Source of the DNA: DATFXM01 sp035315885
GTDB lineage: Bacteria; Acidobacteriota; Blastocatellia; UBA7656
DNA length: 35,800 nucleotides
Direction of reading: 5' to 3'
Assembly (NCBI GenBank): GCA_035315885.1
Contig: DATFXM010000166.1
Location: forward strand, 1 to 35,800
Part shown: positions 1 to 7,062 of the stretch, piece after piece
How positions within the stretch are numbered: the stretch's first letter is position 1
Layout of the letters: each line of letters starts with the position of its first letter
Position numbers and translations under genes: made by a program
Notes under the pieces: generated by a model
Database searches by the model: none
What the model saw: only the letters and a program-made list of their open reading frames with translations
What the model was told of the DNA's origin: nothing

Positions 1-229
1 CTCAGGACTCAGCACTCAGCACTCAGCACTCAGCACTCAGGACTCAGCACTCAGCACTCAGCACTCAGGACTCAGCACTCAGCACTCAGCACTCAGCACT
101 CAGCACTCAGGACTCAGGACTCAGCACTCAGGACTCAGCACTCAGTACTCAGCACTCAGCACTCACGACTCAGCACTGAGCACTAAACACTTACGACTCA
201 GCACTGAGCACTGAGCACTCAGCACTGAG
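1..229. repeat. Heptamer tandem repeat array (ACTCAGC family)
   Basis: The segment is an almost uninterrupted run of 7-bp units of the form ACTCAGC or ACTCAGG, roughly thirty units, entering from the left edge of the window. Towards the right end some units become ACTGAGC, which creates short palindromes such as CTCAGCACTGAG. The array ends about 10 bp after the stop codon of the minus-strand amidohydrolase. The 7-bp unit has no spacers, so it is not CRISPR. It resembles the short tandemly repeated heptamers known from cyanobacteria. Confidence 0.95.
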
Positions 230-239
230 GAACCAGCGC

Positions 240-1706
240 TCATCTCCGCCTGTAGATCATCCCGCCCTTTACAACAAATGCGATCTTTCTCGTGTTCCGA
301 ATATCAACCGACGGGTCCGCGGTTAACACGACAAGGTCGGCGCCCTTGCCGACTTCCACGGTGCCGTAGGCTCTGTCTATGCCAATCGCGCGAGCAGAGT
401 TTCGCGTTGCGGCGGTGATCGCCTCGAGCGGCGTGAACCCACTCTTTTCAACAAGCAGTTCCAGCTCGCGGTGCAGATTCGGCAGAACGGGAGCAGCAGT
501 CGTGGCAGGTTGCTGACCTTTGGCCGCCTGCTGTTGCGATCCTTGCACACCCGACTTGCTCGAGCCCGAAGGAGAGCTCGCGGAAACGCTCGACTGACTC
601 CCGGCACTGCCGGCGGCTTGCGCAGGGCTTGCATCGGACAACATCGCATCGGTCCCGGCGCAAACAGTAACACCCAGTTCTCGCGCAAGCCTCGTGGCGG
701 CGTACGCAAACTGCGGCCGCGGGTCGGGTCTTCCGCTTGGTGTAGGCTGCGCGAGCATCATTGTTACAAACAGCGTCGCATCCAGAATGGTGCCCTTGTT
801 CTTCATCTGGGTAAGCAGCGGCCGCAAGGATTCGACACCGTGCGCAGATCGTTCGATGGCGCCCGGCAGCTCGTTTCTTCCCTCCTGATACGAATCGGGG
901 ACATGCCCGGCGATTTCCCAGTACAGGTAAACGCTATGCGAGATCACATCGACGCCCGCCGCTACTGCGTCAGAAGGCCTGGAGGGATATATCGTGGCGT
1001 GACTCCAGACCATCATCGACCAGCGATGACCTTCAGCGGTTAGCTTGCTGACGAGGTTCGGTGGAAGGTTGGCGTAGATCTTCAGTCCCGTTGCACCGGC
1101 AGCCCTCGCTTCGGCGACGACCTTTTCGATGTCCGTGTCATCCGACACGGCGCGCAGCCATGGAATGGTTCCAGGCTTGAAACCATGCGCCGACGCAGCG
1201 GCTCGCGGATCTGAGAACCACGATGGCCCTGCAATGATCGCCGAGTAATAGATCCGCGGAGATTCGATTTGCGGATTAGGGCTGCGTCCGGCAAGCTCGC
1301 CAAGCTGTATCGCGTCGCCACCCATATCGCGGACGGCGGTCAGTCCTCCCAGCAGCGCTTCGTGCAATTGGCTCCGCACGCGTTCAGTGGACGGCGAGGT
1401 GAGGTGCACGTGCGAATCGATCAGGCCCGGTATTACGTAGTGCCCGGTTAGGTTTCGGACCGTGGCGCCCTCGGGGATTTGAGTGCTCGAGTCGGCGTTC
1501 ATTTCGGTGATGACACCTCCGCTGATTACCAGAGTCACACCTTTTCTCGGCGCGCCACCATTGCCATCGATCAACGTGAGGTTTCTGAGAACGAGCGTTT
1601 GATCCGTCGACTGAGCTCCGAGTATCAGCTTCACTGATGTTGTCCGAGGCGTGACGCCCGCGAAGCACAAGGTGGAAATCAGCAGGACCAGGCAGGTCTT
1701 TGTCAT
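240..1706 (-). CDS. Secreted metal-dependent amidohydrolase with low-complexity insertion
   Basis: This 488-residue protein has an N-terminal signal peptide (about residues 1-22) followed by an amidohydrolase-superfamily TIM barrel of the imidazolonepropionase/prolidase-like type. Visible metal-site residues are the HxH pair at 99/101 (GLIDSHVHL), the candidate carboxylated lysine at 209 (GLKIYANL), His236 (WSHATIY), His257 (ISHSVY) and Asp353 (AGTDAML). The C-terminal strand region (GTVEVGKGADLVVL) is typical of the family. Unusually, about 50 residues rich in Ser, Gly, Gln and Ala (357-408) are inserted straight after the catalytic Asp, where relatives usually continue into a helix. It is transcribed divergently from the aminotransferase. 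The substrate cannot be told from sequence; many secreted members act on Xaa-Pro dipeptides or acylated amino acids. No strong Shine-Dalgarno precedes the ATG. Confidence 0.85.
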   Translation of the reverse strand: MTKTCLVLLISTLCFAGVTPRTTSVKLILGAQSTDQTLVLRNLTLIDGNGGAPRKGVTLVISGGVITEMNADSSTQIPEGATVRNLTGHYVIPGLIDSHVHLTSPSTERVRSQLHEALLGGLTAVRDMGGDAIQLGELAGRSPNPQIESPRIYYSAIIAGPSWFSDPRAAASAHGFKPGTIPWLRAVSDDTDIEKVVAEARAAGATGLKIYANLPPNLVSKLTAEGHRWSMMVWSHATIYPSRPSDAVAAGVDVISHSVYLYWEIAGHVPDSYQEGRNELPGAIERSAHGVESLRPLLTQMKNKGTILDATLFVTMMLAQPTPSGRPDPRPQFAYAATRLARELGVTVCAGTDAMLSDASPAQAAGSAGSQSSVSASSPSGSSKSGVQGSQQQAAKGQQPATTAAPVLPNLHRELELLVEKSGFTPLEAITAATRNSARAIGIDRAYGTVEVGKGADLVVLTADPSVDIRNTRKIAFVVKGGMIYRRR

Positions 1707-1800
1707 GAGGCTCTGGTTCGGAGTTAGAGTTCCATGTCGTCAGAGGGGAATTCTAGTGGAACCGAACCCTAAAGCCGAAACATAAACTCTCCCGCCAGCA

Positions 1801-1829
1801 TTTACTATTCAACATCCGTGATGTCTAAT
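1801..1829 (+). promoter_or_regulatory. Candidate sigma-70 promoter of the aminotransferase operon
   Basis: TTTACT (1801-1806) and TCTAAT (1824-1829) are separated by 17 bp and lie about 45 bp upstream of the aminotransferase ATG. The -10 matches the consensus at five of six positions and the -35 at four of six. It is a reasonable housekeeping promoter by eye but has not been scored against background. Confidence 0.4.
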
Positions 1830-1872
1830 AGTCACACTTTACTCGAGGGGTTCCACTCAAAAAGGAGGGCGC

Positions 1873-3180
1873 ATGACCGCAAGCATGACCGGCAATATAA
1901 GGACCGCAGACCTTATCGCTAAGCAAAAAGAGTTCATCTGGCCTTGCGCCTCTCAGTACTACGAGCATCCCATTGCCTTGTCACATGGCGAAGGGATGCA
2001 CGTATGGGACTCTGAAGGCAATCGGTACCTCGACTGTTTCGGCGGCGTGCTCACTACGTCGGTCGGGCACGCGCGTCCCGAAGTGGTCAAAGCAGTCAGC
2101 GAGCAGGTTTCCAAAATCGCGCACACCTCTACGCTGTACATGAGTCAGCCACAGGTGGAGCTCGCAGAAAAAGTCGCCCAGATAACACCAGGAAACTTGT
2201 CCAAGAGCTACTTCACGAACAGCGGCACTGAAGCCGACGAAACGGCAATGGTGCTCTCTCGAATCTACACTGGGCGCACCGAGATAATAGCGTTGCGTCA
2301 CGCCTATCACGGCCGATCCGTCACAAACATGACTGCAAGCGGGCACGCGCCGTGGAAACACGGGCCGTCCCTTGTACCGGGCATCGTCCACGCCCACGCG
2401 CCGTACTGTTATCGCTGCCCATTCGGAGCAAAGCCGGAGAACTGCGGAATGGAATGCGCCAGGGATGTCGAGGAACTGATCCAGACATCTACGACCGGGC
2501 AGATCGCGGCATTCATTGCCGAGCCGATAATGGGTGTAGGCGGGTTCATCACTCCGCCAAAGGATTACTTCAAAGTCGTAACCGATATCGTCCGCCGCTA
2601 CGGCGGGATTTTCATTTGCGACGAAGTGCAGACCGGGTGGGGACGCACCGGCGATCACTGGTGCGGAATCGAACATTGGGATGTTCAGCCAGAGGTCATG
2701 ACTTTCGCGAAGGGCATGGCGAACGGCTCACCGATCGGCTGTACAACCGCGACGCCTGAGATCTCCGACAAGTATCCGTCGCTCAGCTTCTCGACGTTTG
2801 GTGGAAACCCGGTGACTTGCGCCGCGGCACTCGCGACCGTGCGTGTGATCGAGGAAAACAACCTGCCGCGCAATGCTCGAGTGGTCGGTGATTACCTGCG
2901 GCAGAAACTCGAGGAACTGAAGAACAAGTACACGGTGATCGGCGACATTCGAGGCATGGGCTTGATGCAGGCGATCGAATGTGTGAAAGACCGAACCACG
3001 AAAGAGCCGGATTCTCAATCGGTGTTGAAGGTCTTCGAGGAAACGCGGCGGCGCGGGGTGCTGATAGGAAAGGGCGGATTGTACGGCAACGTTATCCGGA
3101 TAGGACCGCCGCTCATTGCTTCAAAGTCTGACATAGACGAGTTAGTTTCAGCCCTGGACGGTGCGTTCGGTTCTCTGTGA
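1873..3180 (+). CDS. Class-III omega-aminotransferase (AGXT2/beta-alanine type)
   Basis: This 435-residue PLP enzyme belongs to the class-III (omega) aminotransferase family. The PLP lysine is Lys280 in TFAKGMANG, the cofactor aspartate is Asp250 in ICDEVQTGWGRTG, and the phosphate-binding SGTEA motif is at 117-121. A Cys cluster (C179, C182, C191, C195; CYRCPFG...NCGMEC) is seen in a subset of GABA/AGXT2-like enzymes. The start is supported by a strong Shine-Dalgarno (AAAGGAGG) just upstream of the ATG. Family members move the amino group of beta-alanine, 3-aminoisobutyrate or 4-aminobutyrate onto pyruvate, glyoxylate or 2-oxoglutarate. With dihydropyrimidinase in the same operon and beta-ureidopropionase nearby, the likely job is the last step of reductive pyrimidine breakdown, beta-alanine to malonate semialdehyde. 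The exact donor and acceptor are inferred from context. Confidence 0.88.
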   Translation: MTASMTGNIRTADLIAKQKEFIWPCASQYYEHPIALSHGEGMHVWDSEGNRYLDCFGGVLTTSVGHARPEVVKAVSEQVSKIAHTSTLYMSQPQVELAEKVAQITPGNLSKSYFTNSGTEADETAMVLSRIYTGRTEIIALRHAYHGRSVTNMTASGHAPWKHGPSLVPGIVHAHAPYCYRCPFGAKPENCGMECARDVEELIQTSTTGQIAAFIAEPIMGVGGFITPPKDYFKVVTDIVRRYGGIFICDEVQTGWGRTGDHWCGIEHWDVQPEVMTFAKGMANGSPIGCTTATPEISDKYPSLSFSTFGGNPVTCAAALATVRVIEENNLPRNARVVGDYLRQKLEELKNKYTVIGDIRGMGLMQAIECVKDRTTKEPDSQSVLKVFEETRRRGVLIGKGGLYGNVIRIGPPLIASKSDIDELVSALDGAFGSL

Positions 3181-3263
3181 GACCGACCTGCGGCTGATTG
3201 AATCGCGGGCTTTCCCACTGTCCTCGCCTCTGGCGAGGCTCTCCTTAGTGGATGAGGTTTCCA

Positions 3264-5165
3264 ATGGCACGTTTGACCTTACCGGGCGACTCTTCGATCG
3301 CCAAGTATCGAATGTGGGTTTTAGGACTGCTGTTGTTGCTGACGGCGATGGCTGGTTCTGCGCGCGCGCAGTCCGAGCCGGTCAGCTACAGAGTCATTCT
3401 GGACAAACGGCCGGCGTTGCACTTCGTGACAGTGGAGTTGAGCTTTGATGGAGGAGGCGCCAACTACTCTGATGTTGCGATGCCTGCCTGGGCACCCGGC
3501 GCCTATCGAATTCAAAACTCGTGGCGCAACGTGCAGGAGTTTTCCGCCAGAGATGAAACCGGAGCAACCCTGCGTTTCGAGAAGACCGACAAACAGACCT
3601 GGCGCATCTATCGGGGAGGCGGCCGGCGAATCACCGCGGCGTACAAGCTGTACTTGAGAAACGATTATTCCGATGACCTGTGCTACCTGCGCGGACCAAA
3701 TGTGTTCATGTACGTCGTAGGCAAAACGCCTTATCCGCTTGGCGGCCCGGTCAGCGTTCAGATCGCCGCTCCCGCATCGTGGCGCATTCAAACCGGAATG
3801 GAAGCGACCGGCGAGCAGTCGACGTTTCAGGCTGAGAACTACGACACGTTCATCGATGCGTCGATCGTGCTCGGGCCCAACATCGAACAAACCCAGTTTG
3901 ATCACGAAGGCGTGACCTACTACCTGGTGTTTATCGGCAAGGGAAACTACGACAAGCAGAAGATCACCACGGACTTCAAAGTCTTTGTCAGTTATCTGAC
4001 GGATATGATGGGTGGGGCGCCTTTCAAGAAGTACGTGTTCTTTTTGAGGGCGGGTTCGGGCGGCTCAGGAGGCCTGGAACACCTGAACTCTACCGACATT
4101 TCTTTTTCGGCTTACAACACGCAATCGCCCTCTCAGGTCTACAGCAGGTTCTTGTTTGTTGCGGCGCATGAGTTCTTCCACCTTTGGAACGTTAAGCGAA
4201 TCCGTCCGGCGATTCTCGGGCCGTTCGACTACACCCGCGAACAGCACACCAGAAACCTCTACGTGTCCGAAGGCATGACCAGCTACTGGGCGGCGCTGGG
4301 TCTTAAGCGCAGCGGGCTTTGGTCACGGAAAGAGTACTTCGACAATGTCGCGACACAGATAAACACGCTTCAGACCGCGCCCGGTCGCAAGATCATGAGC
4401 GTCGAGCTTTCGAGTTGGGATACGTGGGAGGTTGGCGACAACGCCGCCAACAACCGGATCGACTATTACAACAAGGGAGAGCTGCTAGGGGACCTGCTGG
4501 ATCTGGAGGTCCGCTATCGCACGGGCAATCAAAAGTCACTTAACGACGTGTTTATGTACCTGCTGAAGAATCACGGATTGCCAAAGCCGGGCTTTGAGGA
4601 AGTGCGGGGCTTCAGGGACGCGATTGAGTTGATCGTAAGAGAGGCCGCGCCGCAAAAGGCGGACTTCGCTGACTTCTTCGCGAAATACGTTTCAGGCGTG
4701 GAGGAGATTCCGTGGAGCGATTTTCTGGGTCACGCCGGATTGGTTCTCGAAGAGAAAAAGGGCGCGCCTGAATCTTACATCGGGGTTACTACGGGTACTT
4801 CGGTGCCGACCGGAATCAGAATGTTTGGACCGCCTGCCGTGCAAATCCCGGCGGGACAGATTGCGATAACGAACGTCGCCCCGGATTCACCCGCCGCTGA
4901 AGCAGGACTGGACATCGGCGACATCCTGATCGCAATGGACGGCGACCGCATCGATCCAGCCACTTTCGAGCGTCGTCTTTCGGAAAAGAAAACCGGTTCG
5001 ACTGTCCAGATGACGGTGACCCGGCGCGATCGCTTGCTCACGATTCCGGTGCAGATAGGAAGCCGAACCCCCATTGTCTATTCGATCAAAGAGAAACCAA
5101 ACCCGACCGAGCTCGAAAAGCAGATTTTCACTTCGTGGCTGGCCGAAAAGAAGTTCGAGCCATGA
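3264..5165 (+). CDS. Secreted M61 family metallopeptidase with PDZ domain
   Basis: This protein of about 633 residues belongs to peptidase family M61 (glycyl aminopeptidase type). It has a signal peptide (hydrophobic run after KYRMW, ending ARAQ), the family's N-terminal beta domain, the zinc motif HEFFH at about 302-306, the downstream zinc-ligand glutamate near 336 (SEGMTSYW), and a C-terminal PDZ domain (about 500-600) including SPAAEAGLDIGDIL. It probably works in the periplasm or outside the cell on peptides with small N-terminal residues. The ATG at 3264 has GAGG six bases upstream. An in-frame ATG at 3252 adds four residues and is less well placed. It lies between the aminotransferase (84 bp away) and dihydropyrimidinase (24 bp), so it is probably co-transcribed, although no role in pyrimidine breakdown is obvious. 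Confidence 0.9.
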   Translation: MARLTLPGDSSIAKYRMWVLGLLLLLTAMAGSARAQSEPVSYRVILDKRPALHFVTVELSFDGGGANYSDVAMPAWAPGAYRIQNSWRNVQEFSARDETGATLRFEKTDKQTWRIYRGGGRRITAAYKLYLRNDYSDDLCYLRGPNVFMYVVGKTPYPLGGPVSVQIAAPASWRIQTGMEATGEQSTFQAENYDTFIDASIVLGPNIEQTQFDHEGVTYYLVFIGKGNYDKQKITTDFKVFVSYLTDMMGGAPFKKYVFFLRAGSGGSGGLEHLNSTDISFSAYNTQSPSQVYSRFLFVAAHEFFHLWNVKRIRPAILGPFDYTREQHTRNLYVSEGMTSYWAALGLKRSGLWSRKEYFDNVATQINTLQTAPGRKIMSVELSSWDTWEVGDNAANNRIDYYNKGELLGDLLDLEVRYRTGNQKSLNDVFMYLLKNHGLPKPGFEEVRGFRDAIELIVREAAPQKADFADFFAKYVSGVEEIPWSDFLGHAGLVLEEKKGAPESYIGVTTGTSVPTGIRMFGPPAVQIPAGQIAITNVAPDSPAAEAGLDIGDILIAMDGDRIDPATFERRLSEKKTGSTVQMTVTRRDRLLTIPVQIGSRTPIVYSIKEKPNPTELEKQIFTSWLAEKKFEP

Positions 5166-5189
5166 AAGATTCATCGGTAATGGAGCGCT

Positions 5190-6563
5190 ATGAAGACTCT
5201 CATCAAGAACGGCAATATCGTCACGGCAGTAGATAACTACGTCGCGGACCTTCTCATTGATGACGGCAAGATCGCGGTCATCGGCGATAGACTCTCGATG
5301 GAAGCAGACCGCACGATCGATGCGGGAGGAAAACTGGTGATCCCGGGAGGCATCGATCCGCACACTCACATGGAGCTGCCCTTTGGCGGTACCCATGCGT
5401 CGGATGACTTCAACACCGGAACAGTCGCGGCCGCCCACGGAGGCACGACTACGATAATAGATTTCGCGGTTCAGTATCACGGAGAATCACTGGTTCAAGC
5501 AGTGGACAACTGGCACCGGAAGGCGGAGGGCAAGACCGCCATTGACTACGCCTTTCATCTGATCACCACCGATTTACCCGACGAACGAATACCGGAGATG
5601 AAGCAGTTGATCCGCGAAGGCGTCACGAGCTTCAAGTTGTTCATGGCGTATCCGGGTGTGTTTCTGGTGGACGACGCCACGATCTATCGGGCGATGAAGG
5701 TAGCGGGCAACTCGGGTGGGTTGATCTGCATGCACGCCGAGAATGGGATCGTCATCAATGAGATCATCAAGACCGCACTTGCCGAGGGGAAGACCGCGCC
5801 GAAATATCACGCGCTGACGCGGCCCACCAAGGCCGAAGCCGAGGGCGTTCATAGGGCGATTGCGATCGCCGACATGGCGGGCTCGCCGGTTTACATAGTG
5901 CATCTCAGTTGTTCAGACGCATTGGAAGAAGTGCGAGCGGCTCGCGACAAGGGGATTCCGGCATACGCCGAGACGTGCCCGCAGTACTTGTTCCTGGATT
6001 ACTCGCTGTACGAGCGAGAGGGATTTGAGGGGGCGAAGTGGGTAATGACCCCGCCGCTGCGCGAGAAGTGGAATCAGGATAGGTTGTGGCAGGGACTTGC
6101 GGGGAATGACTTGCAGGTGATCTCTACCGATCACTGCCCGTTTTGTTTCAAGGAGCAAAAGGAACTGGGGCGAGAGGACTTCACAAAGATTCCGAACGGC
6201 GGTCCCGGCGTGGAGCATCGAATGAGTCTGGTTTTCAACGGGGGTGTGGTTGGAAAGCGGATCGACGTGAATCGATTCGTGGAGCTGACGTCTACTGCGG
6301 CGGCTAAGCTGTTCGGTCTATTTCCTCGCAAGGGCACGATAGCGGTGGGCTCGGATGGGGACATCGTGATTTTTGATCCGGACGCGGAAGCGACGATATC
6401 GGTTGCCACGCACCATATGAACGTGGATTACAGCGCTTATGAAGGGATGACGCTTCGAGGGGTTACGAAGACGGTGCTGTCGCGCGGCAAACTGATCATC
6501 GAGGATGGCAAGTACACGGGCCGCGCCGGCGATGGTCAGTTTCTGCGAAGGAGCGGCATGTAA
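5190..6563 (+). CDS. hydA: Dihydropyrimidinase / D-hydantoinase
   Basis: This 457-residue cyclic amidohydrolase opens the dihydrouracil or dihydrothymine ring to give N-carbamoyl-beta-alanine or its methyl derivative; close relatives open 5-substituted hydantoins. The binuclear zinc site is complete: H58 and H60 (GIDPHTHMELPF), the carboxylated lysine K149 (SFKLFMAYPG), H182 (CMHAEN), H238 (IVHLS) and D314 (STDHCPF). The Tyr of MAYPG (154) matches the conserved tyrosine of the family. Length is normal for bacterial enzymes (about 460-480). GGAG five bases upstream supports the ATG. It follows the M61 gene by 24 bp, and the NCS1 permease lies downstream. Beta-ureidopropionase, which uses its product, is about 12 kb to the right. 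Dihydropyrimidinase and hydantoinase cannot be separated by eye; the neighbours favour pyrimidines. Confidence 0.93.
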   Translation: MKTLIKNGNIVTAVDNYVADLLIDDGKIAVIGDRLSMEADRTIDAGGKLVIPGGIDPHTHMELPFGGTHASDDFNTGTVAAAHGGTTTIIDFAVQYHGESLVQAVDNWHRKAEGKTAIDYAFHLITTDLPDERIPEMKQLIREGVTSFKLFMAYPGVFLVDDATIYRAMKVAGNSGGLICMHAENGIVINEIIKTALAEGKTAPKYHALTRPTKAEAEGVHRAIAIADMAGSPVYIVHLSCSDALEEVRAARDKGIPAYAETCPQYLFLDYSLYEREGFEGAKWVMTPPLREKWNQDRLWQGLAGNDLQVISTDHCPFCFKEQKELGREDFTKIPNGGPGVEHRMSLVFNGGVVGKRIDVNRFVELTSTAAAKLFGLFPRKGTIAVGSDGDIVIFDPDAEATISVATHHMNVDYSAYEGMTLRGVTKTVLSRGKLIIEDGKYTGRAGDGQFLRRSGM

Positions 6564-6601
6564 GTGCTGAGTGCTGACTGCTGAGTGCTGAGTGCTGAGT
6601 T
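6563..6601. repeat. Heptamer repeat (GAGTGCT family) after dihydropyrimidinase
   Basis: Five to six units of GTGCTGA (with one GACTGCT variant) follow directly on the TAA stop of the dihydropyrimidinase gene. This is the reverse complement of the ACTCAGC family at the left edge of the window, so the family is inserted in both orientations. Confidence 0.9.
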
Positions 6602-6694
6602 TCAACCGCGAAGGGGTTGCAGAACACGGCCCAGGGTTGCCGTCCGCGGCTACCCTGGGAAGCAGTTCAATGAGACGCAACCCCGAAGGGGTTG
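6602..6694. repeat. REP-like palindromic cluster
   Basis: Three short palindromes follow each other. CAACCGCGAAGGGGTTG (6603-6619) is a slightly mismatched hairpin. CCCAGGGT (6630-6637) pairs with ACCCTGGG (6652-6659). CAACCCCGAAGGGGTTG (6678-6694) is a perfect 7-bp stem with a GAA loop. The first and third are copies of one sequence. Such clustered GC-rich intergenic hairpins look like REP/BIME elements; no associated transposase is present in the window. They might also terminate transcription of the upstream operon, though no T-tract follows. Confidence 0.6.
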
Positions 6695-6696
6695 GA

Positions 6697-6834
6697 GAAT
6701 GGACGCGGTTGTGTCGCGCCCGCCGCATCAGGGTCACCCCACAACGGCTCGCCGTATACCGCGCGCTTCGCCGTTGGCTGGATCTTCCGGAGAGACAGTC
6801 GCTGCCGGCGTCGATATGCCTGGCCTGCACATAG
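6697..6834 (+). pseudogene. Possible remnant of a Fur/PerR-family N-terminus
   Basis: One frame reads EWTRLCRARRI followed by RVTPQRLAVYRAL (about 6697-6772). This closely resembles the first helices of Fur/PerR-type winged-helix regulators (consensus-like LRVTPQRLAVYRAL). After about 25 residues the resemblance stops, there is no metal-site domain, and the frame ends at 6834. No Shine-Dalgarno or convincing start codon is visible. It lies in a repeat-rich gap. The simplest reading is a decayed or truncated regulator gene; chance similarity of a short stretch cannot be excluded. Confidence 0.3.
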
Positions 6835-6884
6835 AGGCCCAACTTACACCGGACCAGCGTCGCGCCCTGCAAGAGGATTTGACA

Positions 6885-7011
6885 CAGTAGGCAGTATGCA
6901 GTAGGCAGTTTGACGAGTCTGTCAAAATGCTCTGGCTGTTTCGCTTCTGCTCGTGCCTGCTTCCTACTGCCTACTGCATACTGCCTACTGCATACCGCCT
7001 ACTGCCTACTT
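6885..7011. repeat. Inverted heptamer arrays forming a perfect 25-bp hairpin
   Basis: Units of GTAGGCA/GTATGCA type at 6885-6909 are answered by complementary TACTGCC/TACTGCA units at 6962-7011. Positions 6885-6909 and 6966-6990 are perfect reverse complements over 25 bp, separated by a 56-bp spacer. The structure lies between the dihydropyrimidinase and permease genes and ends about 50 bp before the permease start, so any permease promoter must lie inside or just after it. Confidence 0.9.
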
Positions 7012-7062
7012 TCTATTTACCAATCTTCAATGACCCTATAACATCTCGCCGCGGAGGTGCCT

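Noticed and set aside
1..229. Dense repeats at the left edge as a possible CRISPR array
   Set aside because: The unit is 7 bp with no unique spacers and no cas genes are near, so it is a simple tandem array.
6585..6890. Open frame of about 100 codons between dihydropyrimidinase and permease
   Set aside because: It starts in heptamer repeat, crosses the REP-like hairpins and has no ribosome site; only the Fur-like stretch in another frame looked meaningful.
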